A stretch of 64,000 nt of DNA from the NCBI RefSeq assembly GCF_014838825.1, contig NZ_JACYMO010000014.1:1-64000 (forward strand). Direction: 5' to 3'. The DNA is from Erwinia persicina. GTDB taxonomy: Bacteria; Pseudomonadota; Gammaproteobacteria; Enterobacterales; Enterobacteriaceae. Position numbers and translations under genes: made by a program. Within the stretch, counting starts at the first letter, position 1. Each line of letters opens with the position of its first letter. Of the stretch, positions 60,990 to 64,000 are shown in pieces. The notes beneath the pieces were generated by a model, which saw only the letters and a list, made by a program, of their open reading frames with translations, was not told the origin of the DNA and made no database searches.

Positions 60990-61823
60990 ATGGCGACCCC
61001 CGTCCCGGCTAAACGCGGCAAGAAGCCCCGCGCCGCAGCAGTGTCGACAGCGGCCCCGGCGGGTCAGGTGCAGTCGCTGACCCGTGGTCTGAAGCTGCTG
61101 GAATTTATTGCCGAATCTCACGGTAATGTGGCACTGACCGAGCTGGCACAGCAGGCCGGACTGCCGAACTCCACGACGCACCGCCTGCTGACCACCATGC
61201 AGCAGCAGGGATTTGTCCGCCAGGTGGGGGATTTAGGGCTGTGGACGATCGGAGCCCATGCCTTTGTGGTCGGCAGCAGCTTCCTGCAGAGCCGTAACCT
61301 GCTGGCGCTGGTACACCCGATGCTGCGCACGCTGATGGAACAGTCAGGCGAGACAGTGAACCTGGCTGTGCTGGACCTGAGCGATCATCAGGCGGTGATC
61401 ATCGACCAGGTGCAGTGTACCCAGCTGATGCGGATGTCGGCCCCGATTGGCGGCAAGCTGCCGATGCATGCCTCCGGTGCGGGCAAGGCGTTCCTGGCTA
61501 ACCTTGACGATAAGCAGGTCAGTGAGCTGTTACACCGCCAGGGCCTGCATCACTACACGCCAAAAACGCTGATGTCACCGCACAGCCTGAAGGAGAACCT
61601 GGCGCTGACCCGTAAAACCGGTTACTCCTTTGATGATGAAGAACACGCGCTGGGACTGCGCTGCGTTGCCGCCTGTATCTATGACGAGCATCGCGAACCC
61701 TTTGCGGCTATCTCCATATCCGGCCCGATTTCACGCATCACCGACGACCGCGTGACCGAAATCGGTGCGCTGGTGATCAAAGCGGCAAAAGAGATCACCC
61801 GTGAATATGGCGGCGTGCGCTGA
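60990..61823 (+). CDS. iclR: Glyoxylate bypass operon transcriptional repressor IclR
   Basis: The 277-residue repressor has the helix-turn-helix QSLTRGLKLLEFIAE..NVALTELAQQAGLPNSTTHRLLTTMQQQGFVRQVGDLG and the ligand domain IGGKLPMHASGAGKAFLA..GYSFDDEEHALGLRCVAACIYDEHREPFAAISISGP. It has a slightly longer Ala-rich N-terminus than E. coli. AAGGA precedes the start. In E. coli aceBAK, its target, lies next to it; here cynR follows at once, after 6 bases, on the other strand. Confidence 0.97.
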   Translation: MATPVPAKRGKKPRAAAVSTAAPAGQVQSLTRGLKLLEFIAESHGNVALTELAQQAGLPNSTTHRLLTTMQQQGFVRQVGDLGLWTIGAHAFVVGSSFLQSRNLLALVHPMLRTLMEQSGETVNLAVLDLSDHQAVIIDQVQCTQLMRMSAPIGGKLPMHASGAGKAFLANLDDKQVSELLHRQGLHHYTPKTLMSPHSLKENLALTRKTGYSFDDEEHALGLRCVAACIYDEHREPFAAISISGPISRITDDRVTEIGALVIKAAKEITREYGGVR

Positions 61824-61829
61824 CGCTCG

Positions 61830-62723
61830 TTAAACCGGAAAGCGCGCGGCGATCAGTTCATGCAGCACATCGCTGAAGGCGCGCGCGGCTGCGCTGCGGT
61901 AGCTCCCTTTTCGCTGCAGCAGCAGAGCACGCCGCGTGGGAAGCAGGCTGTCCAGAGGCAACACCTGAAGCTGAGGATGATCCTGCGCTACCCCTTCGGG
62001 CAGAATGGTGGCTAACCGGCCGTGGCGGACAATGTCGATGATCGCACTGATGGCGTTGGCCTCGACCACCACTTCGGGATGCAGGCCATGCTGCTGGCAG
62101 TAAATATCAATAAACTGACGGGTGGCGAAGTCTCCGTTCAGCAGCGCCAGCGGCTGACGGGAGAACGTTTCTGCGCTGAGCGGCGTTTTTTGCTTTTCCA
62201 GCGGGTGTCCGCGCCCGACCACCATCTGCAGTGACTCGATAAACAGTTCGCTGCTCTCCGTTTCCGCCAGCTGAACCGGAGCGAAGGCAATCCCCATATC
62301 CAACTGATCTGCTGCCAGCATCCCTTCCATTTTCTCCTGGGTCATTTCACTGACACTCAGGTGTATCCCCGGGTAACGACGTGAGAAAAGATCCACCAGC
62401 GAACCGGCAAGATAGACCGTAAAGGTGGGCGTCATCGCCAGCCGCAGGCTGCCCCGCGCCAGCGTCTCCACGTCATGGATTGCCCGTACCCCGGCCTCCA
62501 GATCCTGCAGCGCCTTTTGCGCATAGTGCATCCACGCTTCTCCGGCATCCGTCAGTTGCACTGTCCGCCCGGAACGATCAAACAGGCGTATCGCTAATGA
62601 TTCTTCTAACTGCCTGATTTGCTGTGAAAGCGTGGGCTGTGAGACATGTAATGTCTCGGCCGCACGCGTGAAATTGCCCTCTTTAGCTACGGCAAGAAAG
62701 TAGCGGATATGACGCAGTAGCAT
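61830..62723 (-). CDS. cynR: LysR-type regulator of the cyanate genes
   Basis: About 297 residues (E. coli 299). The N-terminal helix-turn-helix is MLLRHIRYFLAVAKEGNFTRAAETLHVSQPTLSQQIRQLEESL, then a LysR effector domain with RGSLRLAMTPTFTVYLAGS and LVDLFSRRYPGIHLSVSEMTQEKMEGMLAADQLDMGIAF. I chose ATG 62723 over an ATG 12 codons earlier, with GAGGG upstream. It is divergent from cynT, the arrangement of the cyn operon in E. coli. It activates cynTS when cyanate is present. Confidence 0.95.
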   Translation of the reverse strand: MLLRHIRYFLAVAKEGNFTRAAETLHVSQPTLSQQIRQLEESLAIRLFDRSGRTVQLTDAGEAWMHYAQKALQDLEAGVRAIHDVETLARGSLRLAMTPTFTVYLAGSLVDLFSRRYPGIHLSVSEMTQEKMEGMLAADQLDMGIAFAPVQLAETESSELFIESLQMVVGRGHPLEKQKTPLSAETFSRQPLALLNGDFATRQFIDIYCQQHGLHPEVVVEANAISAIIDIVRHGRLATILPEGVAQDHPQLQVLPLDSLLPTRRALLLQRKGSYRSAAARAFSDVLHELIAARFPV

Positions 62724-62746
62724 ACACCCTCTGGTATTGGTTATTC

Positions 62747-62761
62747 CTATGGAGAACATAG
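62747..62761. promoter_or_regulatory. Candidate CynR binding site
   Basis: ctatg-gagaa-catag is a perfect 5-bp inverted repeat with a 5-base spacer. Such short palindromes are typical LysR-type sites. It lies 24 bases before the cynR start and 76 before cynT. Confidence 0.5.
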
Positions 62762-62836
62762 TAAATGGGTCTTAGACGCTATAGCAATAGCGGCGCACAC
62801 TGCCGTCATCAACTCGTCACCATCGAAGGAGTGAGC

Positions 62837-63475
62837 ATGAAAAAAGTTGTTGAGGGTGTTTTAAAATTCCAGCGTGAAGCCTTTGTCGGGCGTAGCGAAC
62901 TGTTCCGTAGTCTGGCGACCAGCCAGAACCCGCGCACCTTATTTATCTCCTGTTCCGACAGTCGTCTGGTCCCTGAACTGGTGACCCAGTGTGAACCCGG
63001 AGACCTGTTTGTGATCCGTAACGCCGGGAATATCGTACCCGGCTTCAGCGCCGAGCCCGGCGGCGTGTCTGCCTCTGTTGAATACGCCGTAGCGGCGCTG
63101 GGCGTTGAAGAGATAATTATCTGTGGTCATTCCGACTGTGGGGCCATGACTGCGATTGCCACCTGCCAGTGTATGGACCATATGCCTACCGTCGCGAGCT
63201 GGCTGCGCTATGCCGATGCGGCTAAAGCAATCAATGAAGCCCATACCTTCGTTTCCGATGCAGAGCGTGTCAGCGCCATGGTGCGCGAAAACGTGATTGC
63301 CCAGCTGACCAATATTAAAACGCATCCCTCTGTCGCCCGCGCCTTGCAACAGGGCCGCCTGACCCTGCACGGCTGGGTCTATGACATTGCCAGCGGTACC
63401 GTTGAGGTACTGAACGACGAGCGCCACTTTATTCCCCTCACGACCTGTACTGCCGTTAACGGATTACGGGCCTGA
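62837..63475 (+). CDS. cynT: Beta-carbonic anhydrase of the cyanate operon
   Basis: About 212 residues (E. coli 219). Zinc ligands are in CSDSR (Cys-x-Asp-x-Arg) and HSDCGAM (His-x2-Cys), with the RNAGN motif ([11 protein letters not shown]). The enzyme supplies bicarbonate for cyanate decomposition and recovers CO2. ATG 62837 has AAGGAG upstream; an earlier ATG at 62765 lies in the control region. It lies 18 bases before cynS. Confidence 0.96.
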   Translation: MKKVVEGVLKFQREAFVGRSELFRSLATSQNPRTLFISCSDSRLVPELVTQCEPGDLFVIRNAGNIVPGFSAEPGGVSASVEYAVAALGVEEIIICGHSDCGAMTAIATCQCMDHMPTVASWLRYADAAKAINEAHTFVSDAERVSAMVRENVIAQLTNIKTHPSVARALQQGRLTLHGWVYDIASGTVEVLNDERHFIPLTTCTAVNGLRA

Positions 63476-63493
63476 ATCTTAAAAGGAGTTACC

Positions 63494-63964
63494 ATGACAC
63501 AATCACTACATAGCCAGTTACCGCGCCAGCATCTGACCGACCTCATTATGGAGGCGAAAAGCCGCAAGGGCCTGACCTTTGAGGAGATTAACGAGGGAAC
63601 GGGGTTCAGTCTTGCCTTCGTGACCGCGGCGCTGCTTGGGCAACACCCGCTACCGGAAGCGGCGGCACGTCTTGTCGGGGATAAACTCGGTCTGGATGAC
63701 GACGCCATCCGCCTGCTGCAGACCATACCTCTGCGCGGCAGTATTGTCGGTGGTGTTCCGACCGATCCGACCGTGTATCGTTTCTATGAGATGGTGCAGA
63801 TTTACGGCTCAACGCTGAAGGCACTGGTGCATGAGAAGTTTGGCGATGGCGTGATCAGCGCCATCAATTTCAAGCTGGATATTCAGAAGGTGGCCGATCC
63901 GGACGGCGGTGAACGTGCCGTGATCACCCTTGACGGCAAGTATCTGCCCACCAAACCGTTCTGA
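63494..63964 (+). CDS. cynS: Cyanate hydratase (cyanase)
   Basis: The 156-residue enzyme turns cyanate and bicarbonate into ammonia and CO2. All three catalytic residues are in place: Arg96 and Glu99 in VYRFYEM, and Ser122 in GVISAINF. Length and residue numbers equal those of E. coli. AGGAG lies just before the start. The operon's transporter gene cynX, if present, would start right of the window. Confidence 0.98.
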   Translation: MTQSLHSQLPRQHLTDLIMEAKSRKGLTFEEINEGTGFSLAFVTAALLGQHPLPEAAARLVGDKLGLDDDAIRLLQTIPLRGSIVGGVPTDPTVYRFYEMVQIYGSTLKALVHEKFGDGVISAINFKLDIQKVADPDGGERAVITLDGKYLPTKPF

Positions 63965-63970
63965 TCCTCC

Positions 63971-63991
63971 GGGTTGCCCTCACGGCGACCC
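63971..63991. terminator. Hairpin after cynS
   Basis: gggttgcc-ctcac-ggcgaccc pairs with one G-T mismatch, 6 bases after the cynS stop. The window ends 9 bases later, so a T run cannot be judged; gaaaacg follows. Confidence 0.5.
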
Positions 63992-64000
63992 GAAAACGTC

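Overview
This window looks like chromosomal DNA of an enterobacterium outside the Escherichia group, most likely the Erwinia/Pantoea side of the Enterobacterales. It is GC-rich, and the backbone is the region that in E. coli K-12 runs from ssb-uvrA through tyrB, dnaB, qorA, zur, lexA, plsB, ubiCA, yjbEFGH, pgi and lysC to metH-iclR. The encoded proteins are close relatives of the E. coli ones but clearly diverged. Assignment to family or genus is inference from protein similarity and gene order.

Layout. (1) 1-11721, minus strand: a two-partner secretion locus. A transporter of the CdiB/ShlB type is followed by a giant CdiA/FhaB-type exoprotein that runs off the left edge before its toxin end. 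(2) 12059-15693: ssb and uvrA, divergent around a LexA box. (3) 15946-26909: about 11 kb sitting between uvrA and yjbR, which are neighbours in E. coli. It holds a YahK-like alcohol dehydrogenase and a compact uptake and breakdown cluster: TenA-like, BtpA-like, PfkB kinase, sugar-type binding protein, LacI regulator, ABC ATPase, permease, phosphotriesterase-like hydrolase, GATase1-like protein and M20 hydrolase. Two identical perfect operators lie between the regulator and the ABC operon. (4) 26987-33630: yjbQR, tyrB, a YitT-type membrane protein and an Lrp-type regulator (where E. coli has alr), dnaB, qorA and pspG. (5) 33788-42824: dusA, an outer-membrane protein of the TraF_2 type, zur with a Zur-like site at its own promoter, yjbJ, lexA-dinF with two LexA boxes, dgkA and plsB. 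(6) 42872-53078: ubiC-ubiA, psiE, yjbEFGH, pgi, and lysC behind a lysine riboswitch. (7) 53293-63964: a PanS-like transporter, yjbB, an AlkP-superfamily hydrolase, metH, iclR, and the cyanate genes cynR and cynTS.

How the parts work together. The backbone genes serve replication and repair (ssb, uvrA, dnaB, lexA-dinF), amino acid synthesis (tyrB, lysC, metH), phospholipid and quinone synthesis (dgkA, plsB, ubiCA), envelope stress and exopolysaccharide (pspG, yjbEFGH) and zinc control (zur). The accessory parts serve contact-dependent competition or adhesion (left end), uptake and breakdown of an unidentified small organic compound (15.9-26.9 kb) and cyanate detoxification (right end). The 17-27 kb cluster is the best candidate for something undescribed. 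Its enzymes do not match any standard sugar pathway, and one possible reading is salvage of a modified aminopyrimidine or other N-acylated or lactone-containing compound. No tRNA, rRNA, insertion sequence, prophage or CRISPR array was seen.
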